DNA from: an uncultured Ruminococcus sp.
GTDB lineage: Bacteria; Bacillota; Clostridia; Oscillospirales; Ruminococcaceae
Length of the DNA: 5,726 bases
Direction: 5' to 3'
Assembly (NCBI GenBank): GCA_900556055.1
Contig: USNJ01000132.1
Location: 1 to 5,726, forward strand
The notes beneath the pieces are model-generated. The model had not been told where the DNA came from and searched no databases. It worked only from the letters and a program-made list of their open reading frames with translations. Within the stretch, counting starts at the first letter, position 1. Each line of letters opens with the position of its first letter. Position numbers and translations under genes: made by a program. Shown piece by piece: positions 1 through 5,553 of this stretch.

Positions 1-1
1 A

Positions 2-79
2 TTGGACCGCATTTTTGATAGGATTGGTTTCAATCGTATTGACGATGAAGTGTTCCGCAAGCTAGTGAAAGCCCGTTAA
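2..79 (+). pseudogene. Fragment of a probable IS1634-like transposase (internal piece, both ends missing)
   Basis: An open plus-strand frame enters from the left edge and gives 25 residues before a TAA at 77-79. It contains DRIFDRIGFN, IDDEVFRKLV and a final KAR. From memory this resembles the stretch of IS1634-family DDE transposases that reads roughly 'IGF-(K/R)-I-x-DE-(V/L)-x-R-x-LV-x-(A/S)R-L', where the protein normally continues with a YPxSK-like segment. Here the frame stops exactly where that continuation is expected, so this looks like an internal transposase piece joined to unrelated DNA rather than a natural C-terminus. No inverted terminal repeat or target duplication is visible. 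The assignment rests on a short match and could be wrong; it could also be the tail of another protein. The minus strand of the same bases shows no better coding sense. Confidence 0.4.
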
Positions 80-119
80 GATATTCGGTTTTAAGCTTCT
101 TCTCAAATGAATCTTTCAT
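30..119 (-). pseudogene. Truncated start of a gene overlapping the sigma factor gene; candidate anti-sigma factor
   Basis: On the minus strand an ATG at 119-117 lies inside the end of the sigma gene, overlapping it by 17 bases in another frame. It is preceded by a near-perfect Shine-Dalgarno AAGGAGGTG (136-128) with 8 bases of spacing, the best ribosome site in the window. The frame begins MKDSFEKKLKTEY, a charged, cytoplasmic-looking N-terminus. It then continues for about 15 residues of unconvincing sequence to a TGA at 32-30. Native sequence probably ends near position 80, where the transposase-like plus-strand frame takes over. A gene translationally coupled behind an ECF sigma factor is commonly its anti-sigma or regulatory partner, but that is inference from position only: no zinc-binding or membrane domain is left to see. 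The true product would have been much longer. Confidence 0.5.
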
Positions 120-651
120 CGGGTATGCACCTCCTTAGTTTTTCTATTGCTTTTCGGTATTTCCATGAAACTGTGCCCTGCGGTTTTTTCAGTATTTTCG
201 CTATTTCCGCAAAGGTGAGTTCTGCGGCGAATTTCAGATGTATTATCTCTCTTTCCGTATCTTCGAGGATATTCAGCGCTTCGGAAAGAGATACCTTTTC
301 GGTGATGCTTTCTTCAAGCTTTTCGCCTGACGGTGTTTCATTCAGACAGCTTTCGTCATCATCGTCGGCGGGAAGCTCACGGCTTTTTCGCCTGAGAAAA
401 TCTATCGCCATATTCCGGGCAATGACAGTCAGCCATCGCCTGTGACCTTTGCCGCCTGCATATGTATCGGCTATCGACCATAGCCGGATAAAGAAGTCAG
501 AAGTTACGTCCTCGGCATCGTGAGGAGACTTTACAACATTCATGACCGTGCCGTAGATAAGCCTGCCATATTCCTCGTAAATGTCCTTCAGACCCGATCT
601 TTCGCCGCATAATATGCGTTCGATGCAGTCTTCAAACTGTCTGTCGTTCAA
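103..651 (-). CDS. ECF-type RNA polymerase sigma factor (sigma-70 family)
   Basis: Encodes a 182-residue sigma factor of the extracytoplasmic-function type, which directs core RNA polymerase to a special set of promoters. Region 2 spans about residues 21-90, with the typical DAEDVTSDFFIRLW (45-58), then RRWLTVIARNMAIDFLRRK (71-89). After an acidic linker (DDDDE, 96-100), region 4 spans about 122-175, with EREIIHLKF and the helix-turn-helix LTFAEIAKILKKPQGTVSWKY (145-165). Length fits the family. The frame is open back to 768, but the TTG at 651-649 is chosen because GAGGTG (663-658) stands 6 bases before it and region 2 needs nothing further upstream; the added residues would come from AT-rich intergenic DNA. 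A GTG four codons further up is possible. The next gene overlaps its end and is cut off near position 80, so any anti-sigma partner is lost. Target promoters and inducing signal cannot be told from the sequence. Confidence 0.9.
   Translation of the reverse strand: MNDRQFEDCIERILCGERSGLKDIYEEYGRLIYGTVMNVVKSPHDAEDVTSDFFIRLWSIADTYAGGKGHRRWLTVIARNMAIDFLRRKSRELPADDDDESCLNETPSGEKLEESITEKVSLSEALNILEDTEREIIHLKFAAELTFAEIAKILKKPQGTVSWKYRKAIEKLRRCIPDERFI
128..136 (-). promoter_or_regulatory. Strong Shine-Dalgarno for the truncated gene after sigma
   Basis: AAGGAGGTG on the minus strand, 8 bases before the ATG at 119-117 and inside the sigma coding sequence. Its near-perfect match to the 16S rRNA tail is the main evidence that the short overlapping frame is a real gene start rather than chance. 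Confidence 0.7.
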
Positions 652-657
652 GTTTTT

Positions 658-663
658 CACCTC
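658..663 (-). promoter_or_regulatory. Ribosome binding site deciding the sigma factor start
   Basis: GAGGTG on the minus strand, 6 bases before TTG 651-649. It supports the TTG start over the longer open frame. A TATAAT at 675-670 lies just upstream but has no recognisable -35 partner (ATATTC at the right spacing) and would leave almost no leader before this site, so I do not call it a promoter. Confidence 0.65.
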
Positions 664-852
664 GCTTTCATTATAGATACGAACGAAAAGGGGAATATTT
701 ATGGTGATTTTTAAAATTTTTTTGTGATTTTCGGAAATATTCAGGAGATTTTCAGCGAATGAACACAATCAAGGTATACAATAAATAAAGCAGCGGGGGC
801 AGTATATCCCCGTGACGGACACACTGCGGCAGGGCTGAACATCGGTTACATA

Positions 853-884
853 TGAAAAAATGCCGCAGATATCACATTGCGGCG
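853..884 (-). terminator. Terminator-like hairpin on the minus strand, upstream of the sigma gene
   Basis: Read on the minus strand, GCCGCA (883-878) pairs with TGCGGC (867-862) across a 10-base loop, followed by ATTTTTTC. This has the shape of a weak intrinsic terminator. No gene on the minus strand ends just before it, so it would act on a transcript beginning around 885-1000 and heading for the sigma gene, or be a chance structure. A competing partner for the second arm lies at 831-824 (see findings). Confidence 0.35.
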
Positions 885-937
885 GTCAGCAAAAAAGGCT
901 TCTCATTCCGCAAAGTGAAATTATAAAAAATATACTA

Positions 938-966
938 TTGAATATGTCGGAAAGATGTGATATAAT
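938..966 (+). promoter_or_regulatory. Sigma-A promoter, extended -10, of the RING/zinc-ribbon membrane protein gene
   Basis: TTGAAT (938-943), 17 bases, then TATAAT (961-966) preceded by TGA, an extended -10. Transcription should start near 973, giving a leader of about 29 bases to the ATG at 1002. A start at TTG 981 would leave no room for a ribosome site, so the promoter also helps to choose the start codon. Confidence 0.75.
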
Positions 967-1001
967 AATTTATCCGATGATTGAAAGGAATGGTCATTGA
1001 T

Positions 1002-1994
1002 ATGGCTGATTATAAAGGAGCAAAATGCATTTCCTGCGGACAGGTGTTCAAGGACGGCGACGATATCGTAGTATGCCCCGAATGCGGAACACCGTATCAC
1101 AGAGAATGCTATGAAAAGGAAGGAAAGTGCATAAACACCGAACTTCACGCAAACGGCGGCAGCTGGCATTCCGATGTCAAGGCGGCTGACGGATATGTCC
1201 ACACAGGCGACGGAAAGGTGATATGCCCTGTATGCGGCGGGGAAAACGATGAAAGAGCGCCGTTCTGCACACGCTGCGGACACCCTCTCGGAATTGCATC
1301 GCAGGTGAAGGACGAGGAATATTCACGTCCCGGAACAGATCCCGATGATATGACGGGGAATCTCAGCGGCTCAGATCTTGCGGCATTTATGATAAATTAT
1401 TCCGATCCTCTCTGCGGATACGATCCCAATGAGAAATTCGGAGATACAAGAGTCTGTGAAATGGCTGATTATATCGGCTCGAATACGCAGTATTATCTGC
1501 CTGTTTTCAAGCATTTCAAGCTGACGGGAAGAAAACTCAGCTTCAATCTTGCGGCTATGGTCGCTCCCGAGCTGTATTTTGCAAACAGAAAGATGTTCCT
1601 GCCTGCGATATTCTGCCTTTTCATGAGATTTTTCCTGAATATCCCCGATTATATCGCCATGGGCGCAAGCAAGACGGTATATCTCGGATTTCTTTCGGAT
1701 ATCGCTTCACGGTTTGATACTATGAGTGTGGCATTTCAGATACTTTCGGCTATGTTCTCGGTCCTCAGCATCGCATTTATGATGGGCACATGCTGTCTGG
1801 CAAACTGGCTTTACTACCGCAAGGTGCTGAAAGCTGTCCCGAAGATCAGAAAGAACACACCTCCGCAGTATCTCAGAAACACGCTTTCTTCAAAGGGCGG
1901 CACATCTCCGCTGGCTATGAGCCTCATGATCGTGCTGGTGGTCGGCATAGTTTTCGGATTCAGTGCGTATTTTACAGCCGTTTCCGCAGGATAA
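1002..1994 (+). CDS. Membrane protein with N-terminal prokaryotic RING-like domain and zinc ribbon (Prok-RING / DUF2628-like)
   Basis: A 330-residue protein of unknown role. The N-terminus is RING-like: C9-x2-C12, C25-x2-C28, then YHRECY (H33, C36), C43 and H49, resembling the prokaryotic RING finger family 1. A second zinc module, C75-x2-C78 and C89-x2-C92 (CPVCGG, CTRCGH), is a zinc ribbon. A polar linker (about 95-165) leads to a C-terminal part resembling DUF2628 proteins (KLSFNLAAMVAPELYFANRK), with likely membrane segments near 198-214, 243-270 and 303-325. The zinc domains probably face the cytoplasm (inference). The frame is open from TTG 981, but ATG 1002 is preferred: the promoter puts the transcript start near 973, AAAGGA (984-989) lies upstream with a rather long 12-base gap, and MADYKG is how I remember relatives starting. 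ATG 990 is too close to that site. The gene is monocistronic with its own promoter and terminator, and stands divergent from the sigma gene. In bacteria RING-like zinc folds need not mean ubiquitin ligase activity. Confidence 0.85.
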   Translation: MADYKGAKCISCGQVFKDGDDIVVCPECGTPYHRECYEKEGKCINTELHANGGSWHSDVKAADGYVHTGDGKVICPVCGGENDERAPFCTRCGHPLGIASQVKDEEYSRPGTDPDDMTGNLSGSDLAAFMINYSDPLCGYDPNEKFGDTRVCEMADYIGSNTQYYLPVFKHFKLTGRKLSFNLAAMVAPELYFANRKMFLPAIFCLFMRFFLNIPDYIAMGASKTVYLGFLSDIASRFDTMSVAFQILSAMFSVLSIAFMMGTCCLANWLYYRKVLKAVPKIRKNTPPQYLRNTLSSKGGTSPLAMSLMIVLVVGIVFGFSAYFTAVSAG

Positions 1995-2007
1995 CACAGT
2001 CTTTTCG

Positions 2008-2036
2008 GATCCGCAGATATCTGCGGGTCTTTTTTT
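2008..2036 (+). terminator. Intrinsic terminator after the RING/zinc-ribbon gene
   Basis: GATCCGCAG (2008-2016) pairs with CTGCGGGTC (2021-2029; one T-G pair) around an ATAT loop, followed by seven T. It lies 14 bases after the stop codon and separates this gene from uvrA. Confidence 0.9.
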
Positions 2037-2111
2037 ATGAAATGCTATTTTACTTAAAAGCAGTATAACATAAATGTGATATTCCGTCAATAATTATCTT
2101 TATTTTATCGA

Positions 2112-2129
2112 ATATATCCTCGGATATAT
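2112..2129. repeat. Perfect 18-base palindrome upstream of the uvrA promoter
   Basis: ATATATCC, then TC, then GGATATAT: arms 2112-2119 and 2122-2129 are exact inverse complements. It lies 37 bases before the -35 box of uvrA in an otherwise AT-rich gap and lacks a T-run, so it is not a terminator. It could be a protein-binding site or a chance AT-rich palindrome. Confidence 0.4.
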
Positions 2130-2166
2130 CGCTGAAAAATTATCCATAAAAACCTGAAATTCGTTC

Positions 2167-2195
2167 TTGACAATTAAAATTGTATATAGTATAAT
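2167..2195 (+). promoter_or_regulatory. Consensus sigma-A promoter of uvrA
   Basis: TTGACA (2167-2172), 17 bases, TATAAT (2190-2195): an exact match to the housekeeping consensus at optimal spacing. Transcription should begin near 2202, leaving a leader of about 60 bases. Such a strong promoter on a repair gene is easier to understand if a repressor holds it down (see the LexA-like box). Confidence 0.9.
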
Positions 2196-2212
2196 TAGCA
2201 TATGAGATTTAC

Positions 2213-2226
2213 GAAACAAACGTTTT
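2213..2226 (+). promoter_or_regulatory. LexA (SOS) box-like site in the uvrA leader
   Basis: GAAACAAACGTTTT matches the Gram-positive LexA consensus CGAACRNRYGTTYG at 11 of 14 places, including the whole core AAC-RNR-Y-GTTY; the mismatches are the outer two bases on the left and the last on the right. It sits about 11-24 bases after the predicted transcription start, where a bound repressor would block a strong promoter. uvrA is a classic SOS gene, so the context fits. A degenerate match in AT-rich DNA could still be chance. Confidence 0.45.
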
Positions 2227-2262
2227 CAAAGAAAAGGAAAGAATGTTCAGAAAGGGATTTTT

Positions 2263-5085
2263 ATGGCAAGGGATAAGATCATCATCAAGGGCGCAAGAGA
2301 GCATAACCTGAAAAACGTTGACGTTGAGCTGCCGAGGGACAAGCTTATCGTTATGACGGGTCTTTCAGGCTCGGGAAAATCTTCGCTTGCGTTTGATACT
2401 ATTTACGCTGACGGTCAGCGCCGTTATATGGAAAGCCTTTCGTCATATGCGAGAATGTTTCTCGGACAGATGGAAAAGCCTGATGTTGACAGCATTGAGG
2501 GACTTTCTCCCGCTATTTCGATAGATCAGAAAACGACCTCGAAAAACCCCCGTTCGACTGTCGGCACGGTCACGGAGATATACGACTATCTGCGTCTGCT
2601 TTATGCAAGAGTGGGTGTTCCGCACTGTCCCGTCTGCGGCAGGGAGATACGTCAGCAGACTGTCGATCAGATCGTTGATAAAATAATGCAGCTGCCGCAG
2701 GGAACAAGAATACAGCTGCTTGCGCCTGTTGTCAGGGGAAGAAAGGGCGAGCATGTCAAAGAGCTGGACGCAGCAAAGCGTTCGGGATATGTCCGTGTGC
2801 GCTGCGACGGAATAATCTACGATCTTTCCGAGGAAATAAAGCTTGAAAAAAACAAGAAGCACAATATCGAGATAGTTGTTGACAGACTTGTTATCAAGCC
2901 TGAGATATTGTCCCGTTTAACGGACAGTATCGAAACGGCATCGAATGTGTCTGGCGGCATGCTTATCGTGGATGTTATCGACGGTGAGGAGATGCTTTTT
3001 TCGCAGAGCTATGCATGTCCCGAACATAATATCTCGATCGAGGAGCTTACTCCGAGAATGTTTTCGTTCAACAATCCGTTCGGTGCGTGTCCGAAATGTA
3101 CGGGACTTGGAGTGTTCTCAAAGGTCGATCCCGATCTGATCGTCCCCAACAGGGATCTCTCGATACGTCAGGGTGCGATCAAGGCAAGCGGCTGGAATTC
3201 GCTTGATGACACGTCGATAGCGATGATGTATTACCGTGCGATCGCCGATAAATATAATGTATCTCTCGATACGCCTGTAAAGGATCTTCCCGCAGAGGTC
3301 ATGGATATTTTCCTCTACGGTACAAAGGGTGAGAAGCTGACTCTCCATCGCAGAAATGAGTTCGGCGGGGGAACATATTCCGCTGAATTCGAGGGAATAA
3401 TCAACAATCTCGAACGCCGATACAGGGAATCAAACAGCGAATGGTCCAAGGACGAGATCAGGGAATGCATGAGCGAGGTGCTTTGCCCCGAATGTCACGG
3501 CGAACGTCTTAAAAAGGAGAGTCTGTCGGTCACTGTCGGCGGAATAAATATCAGTGAGCTTTGCAGAAAATCCGTATCGGAATGTCTGGAATTTTTTGAC
3601 GGACTGGAGCTTTCCGAACGTGACGCATTTATCGCCGAAAGGATCATCAAGGAGATAAGGTCACGCCTCGGCTTCCTTTCAAGCGTCGGACTGAACTATC
3701 TCACGCTTTCAAGAGCGGCGGCAACGCTGTCGGGCGGCGAAAGCCAGAGAATACGCCTTGCAACGCAGATCGGATCATCGCTTGTCGGTGTGCTGTATAT
3801 ACTCGATGAGCCGAGCATCGGACTTCATCAGCGTGATAATGATAAGCTTATCGGCACGATGAAGCGTCTGCGTGATCTCGGAAATACGCTGATCGTAGTT
3901 GAGCATGATGAGGATACGATGCGTGCGGCGGATTATATCGTAGATGTCGGACCTTATGCGGGTGTACACGGCGGCGAGATAATCTTTTCGGGAACATATG
4001 AAGATATCCTGAAATGCGATAGATCTATAACAGGACAGTTCCTGAGCGGAAAGCGAAAGATAGCTGTCCCCGAAAAAAGACGTGCGGGAAACGGCAATTT
4101 TCTGACGGTCAGGGGAGCGGAGGAGAATAACCTCAAAAACATCGACGTATCCGTTCCGCTCGGCACATTTACCTGCGTCACGGGTGTTTCGGGTTCGGGC
4201 AAATCTTCACTTGTCAACGAGATCATCTACAAAAATCTCGCCGGAAGACTGAACCGTGCGAAGATACGTCCGGGAAAATTCCGCGATATGGAGGGACTTG
4301 AGTATCTCGATAAGGTCATTGCTATCGATCAGTCGCCTATCGGAAGAACACCTCGCTCCAATCCTGCGACATATACAGGCGTTTTCAATGATATAAGAGA
4401 TGTTTTTGCGCAGACAAATGACGCTAAGATGAAGGGCTATACATCCGGAAGATTTTCGTTCAATACCAAGGGCGGACGCTGTGAGGCGTGCGAGGGCGAC
4501 GGAATCATCAAGATCGAAATGCATTTTCTGCCCGATATTTATGTTCCGTGCGAGGTCTGCAAGGGTAAGCGGTATAACCGTGAAACTCTTGAAGTCAGGT
4601 ATAAGGGCAAGAGCATATACGATGTTCTCGAAATGACGGTAGATGAGGGTGCGGAATTTTTTGCAAATATCCCGAAGATCGCCCGCAAGCTCAACACCCT
4701 GCGTGATGTCGGACTCGGCTATATCAAGATCGGACAGCCCGCAACCACGCTTTCCGGCGGCGAAGCACAGCGTGTAAAGCTTGCAACGGAGCTTTCAAAG
4801 CGTTCGACAGGCAGGACGTTCTATATCCTAGACGAGCCTACGACGGGACTTCATTCCTATGATGTCCAGAAGCTTATCGAGGTGCTTCAGGCACTTGCTG
4901 ATACGGGAAATACCGTCCTTGTCATCGAACACAACCTTGATGTCATAAAGGTTTCGGATTATGTCATTGACCTTGGTCCCGAGGGCGGAAGCGGCGGCGG
5001 AACTCTCATAAAATGCGGTACTCCCGAGGAGATCGCAGCCTGCGAAAAGTCGTATACGGGTATGTATCTGAAGAAAATGCTCTGA
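2263..5085 (+). CDS. uvrA: UvrA, excinuclease ABC subunit A (damage-sensing ATPase)
   Basis: Complete at 940 residues, the usual length. UvrA dimers find bulky DNA lesions and load UvrB in nucleotide excision repair in the cytoplasm. It is a double ABC ATPase. First half: Walker A GLSGSGKS (33-40), signature LSGGES (489-494), Walker B LYILDEP (511-517), H-loop H548. Second half: Walker A GVSGSGKS (641-648), signature LSGGEA (830-835), Walker B FYILDEP (853-859), H-loop H890. Zinc ligands are CPVC (122, 125) with CPEC (408, 411); C252 and H255 with CPKC (276, 279); and C740, C743 with C763, C766 in the C-terminal zinc finger. The second module has CPEH where many UvrAs have CPxC. ATG 2263 follows AAAGGGA (2251-2257) with a 5-base gap, and [18 protein letters not shown] is a typical start. 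The gene is monocistronic; uvrB and uvrC are not in the window. A consensus promoter and LexA-like box suggest SOS control. No frameshift or missing catalytic residue is seen. Confidence 0.99.
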   Translation: MARDKIIIKGAREHNLKNVDVELPRDKLIVMTGLSGSGKSSLAFDTIYADGQRRYMESLSSYARMFLGQMEKPDVDSIEGLSPAISIDQKTTSKNPRSTVGTVTEIYDYLRLLYARVGVPHCPVCGREIRQQTVDQIVDKIMQLPQGTRIQLLAPVVRGRKGEHVKELDAAKRSGYVRVRCDGIIYDLSEEIKLEKNKKHNIEIVVDRLVIKPEILSRLTDSIETASNVSGGMLIVDVIDGEEMLFSQSYACPEHNISIEELTPRMFSFNNPFGACPKCTGLGVFSKVDPDLIVPNRDLSIRQGAIKASGWNSLDDTSIAMMYYRAIADKYNVSLDTPVKDLPAEVMDIFLYGTKGEKLTLHRRNEFGGGTYSAEFEGIINNLERRYRESNSEWSKDEIRECMSEVLCPECHGERLKKESLSVTVGGINISELCRKSVSECLEFFDGLELSERDAFIAERIIKEIRSRLGFLSSVGLNYLTLSRAAATLSGGESQRIRLATQIGSSLVGVLYILDEPSIGLHQRDNDKLIGTMKRLRDLGNTLIVVEHDEDTMRAADYIVDVGPYAGVHGGEIIFSGTYEDILKCDRSITGQFLSGKRKIAVPEKRRAGNGNFLTVRGAEENNLKNIDVSVPLGTFTCVTGVSGSGKSSLVNEIIYKNLAGRLNRAKIRPGKFRDMEGLEYLDKVIAIDQSPIGRTPRSNPATYTGVFNDIRDVFAQTNDAKMKGYTSGRFSFNTKGGRCEACEGDGIIKIEMHFLPDIYVPCEVCKGKRYNRETLEVRYKGKSIYDVLEMTVDEGAEFFANIPKIARKLNTLRDVGLGYIKIGQPATTLSGGEAQRVKLATELSKRSTGRTFYILDEPTTGLHSYDVQKLIEVLQALADTGNTVLVIEHNLDVIKVSDYVIDLGPEGGSGGGTLIKCGTPEEIAACEKSYTGMYLKKML

Positions 5086-5095
5086 TTTATAACGG

Positions 5096-5132
5096 AAAAT
5101 GTCTGTCAGCCGGATATCTGACAGACATTTTT
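5096..5132 (+). terminator. Intrinsic terminator of uvrA
   Basis: ATGTCTGTCAG (5099-5109) pairs perfectly over 11 bases with CTGACAGACAT (5118-5128) around an 8-base loop. It is flanked by A's on the left and a short T-run on the right, so it could also work weakly on the other strand. It begins 10 bases after the uvrA stop. Confidence 0.9.
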
Positions 5133-5195
5133 ATTGAATATTAATATAATTTTATATGTGATTTTGTGCAATGTTCTGAAAGTGGCTTTCGGGAC

Positions 5196-5224
5196 TTGCA
5201 TTTTCTTTTTCATTGTGATATAAT
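5196..5224 (+). promoter_or_regulatory. Promoter of the tRNA-Gln gene (extended -10)
   Basis: TTGCAT (5196-5201), 17 bases, TATAAT (5219-5224) with TGA just before it. The 13 bases TGTGATATAATAA (5214-5226) are identical to those of the promoter at 956-968. Transcription should start near 5231, giving a leader of about 60 bases before the mature tRNA, to be removed by RNase P. Confidence 0.8.
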
Positions 5225-5233
5225 AACTAACGT

Positions 5234-5254
5234 CGTCAAATGAGGTATTTGATG
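5234..5254 (+). other. Hairpin in the tRNA-Gln 5' leader
   Basis: CGTCAAAT (5234-5241) pairs with ATTTGATG (5247-5254; one G-T pair) around loop GAGGT. The loop would be a ribosome site for a 19-codon frame starting at 5252 (see findings). No T-run follows, so it is not a terminator. Function unknown. Confidence 0.4.
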
Positions 5255-5290
5255 CAGAAGTTGGCAGATGGCTGTTGCTTCGCTGCATTT

Positions 5291-5366
<76 letters not shown>

Positions 5367-5368
5367 AT

Positions 5369-5407
5369 AAGCCCTAATGTTCCTTTTCGGAGCGTGAGGG
5401 CTTTTTT
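5369..5407 (+). terminator. Intrinsic terminator after tRNA-Gln
   Basis: AAGCCCT (5369-5375) pairs with AGGGCTT (5397-5403). After one A-G mismatch, the stem continues with mixed pairs to TCC/GGA around loop TTTTC (5384-5388). A run of six T (5402-5407) follows. It begins three bases after the CCA, as is common for single tRNA genes. Confidence 0.88.
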
Positions 5408-5525
5408 GTTTGTTATTTTTTTTTGCTTCAATTGAGAAACAAAAACCTAAATATTCTCTTTAGATTAGCTTGGAGGAAGTCACCAATTTCTCCATAAAAG
5501 ACGAGAACCGATTTTTCTTTAAATA

Positions 5526-5545
5526 CCAAAGTACATCTCCTTTGG
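5526..5545 (+). promoter_or_regulatory. Small hairpin overlapping the ribosome binding site of the stalk-domain gene
   Basis: CCAAAG (5526-5531) pairs with CTTTGG (5540-5545) around an 8-base loop. The right arm shares two bases with the Shine-Dalgarno GGAGG (5544-5548) that precedes ATG 5554 by 5 bases. Folding could lower translation starts; the stem is short, so this is tentative. Confidence 0.3.
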
Positions 5546-5553
5546 AGGTTTTT

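Larger units (their letters stand above)
652..937. other. Intergenic region between the divergent sigma and RING-protein genes
   Basis: No gene is seen. The part next to sigma (about 695-780) is AT-rich and holds two direct copies of GTGATTTT (704-711 and 724-731), 20 bases apart. The middle part (about 790-885) is richer in G and C. It holds a small hairpin CGGGG/CCCCG (794-798 with 808-812) and the inverted repeat CTGCGGCA/TGCCGCAG (824-831 with 861-868), whose right arm can also pair with 878-883. I could not assign a convincing promoter for the sigma gene in this stretch. Confidence 0.5.

Noticed and set aside
107..445. Plus-strand 112-codon frame opposite the sigma gene.
   Set aside because: Antisense shadow of the ECF sigma factor; serine/phenylalanine-rich, with no domain.
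670..675. TATAAT on the minus strand just before the sigma gene.
   Set aside because: No -35 element at suitable spacing, and the transcript would begin almost at the ribosome site; likely a chance AT-rich match.
652..768. Longer sigma factor starting at ATG 768.
   Set aside because: The extra 39 residues come from AT-rich intergenic DNA and precede a good ribosome site with TTG at 651; typical ECF length fits the short form.
921..1283. Minus-strand 120-codon frame opposite the start of the RING gene.
   Set aside because: Mirror of a well-supported zinc-domain coding sequence and its promoter; no ribosome site or family resemblance.
2243..2311. A 22-residue frame (ATG 2243) with an AAAAGGAAAG ribosome site, overlapping the start of uvrA out of frame.
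   Set aside because: No recognisable peptide; uvrA has its own ribosome site (2251-2257), and purine-rich leader DNA easily gives such starts. No sign of a regulatory stop or codon run.
2443..4524. Several 60-140-codon frames on both strands inside uvrA.
   Set aside because: Out-of-frame or antisense shadows of uvrA, whose full motif set fixes the coding frame.
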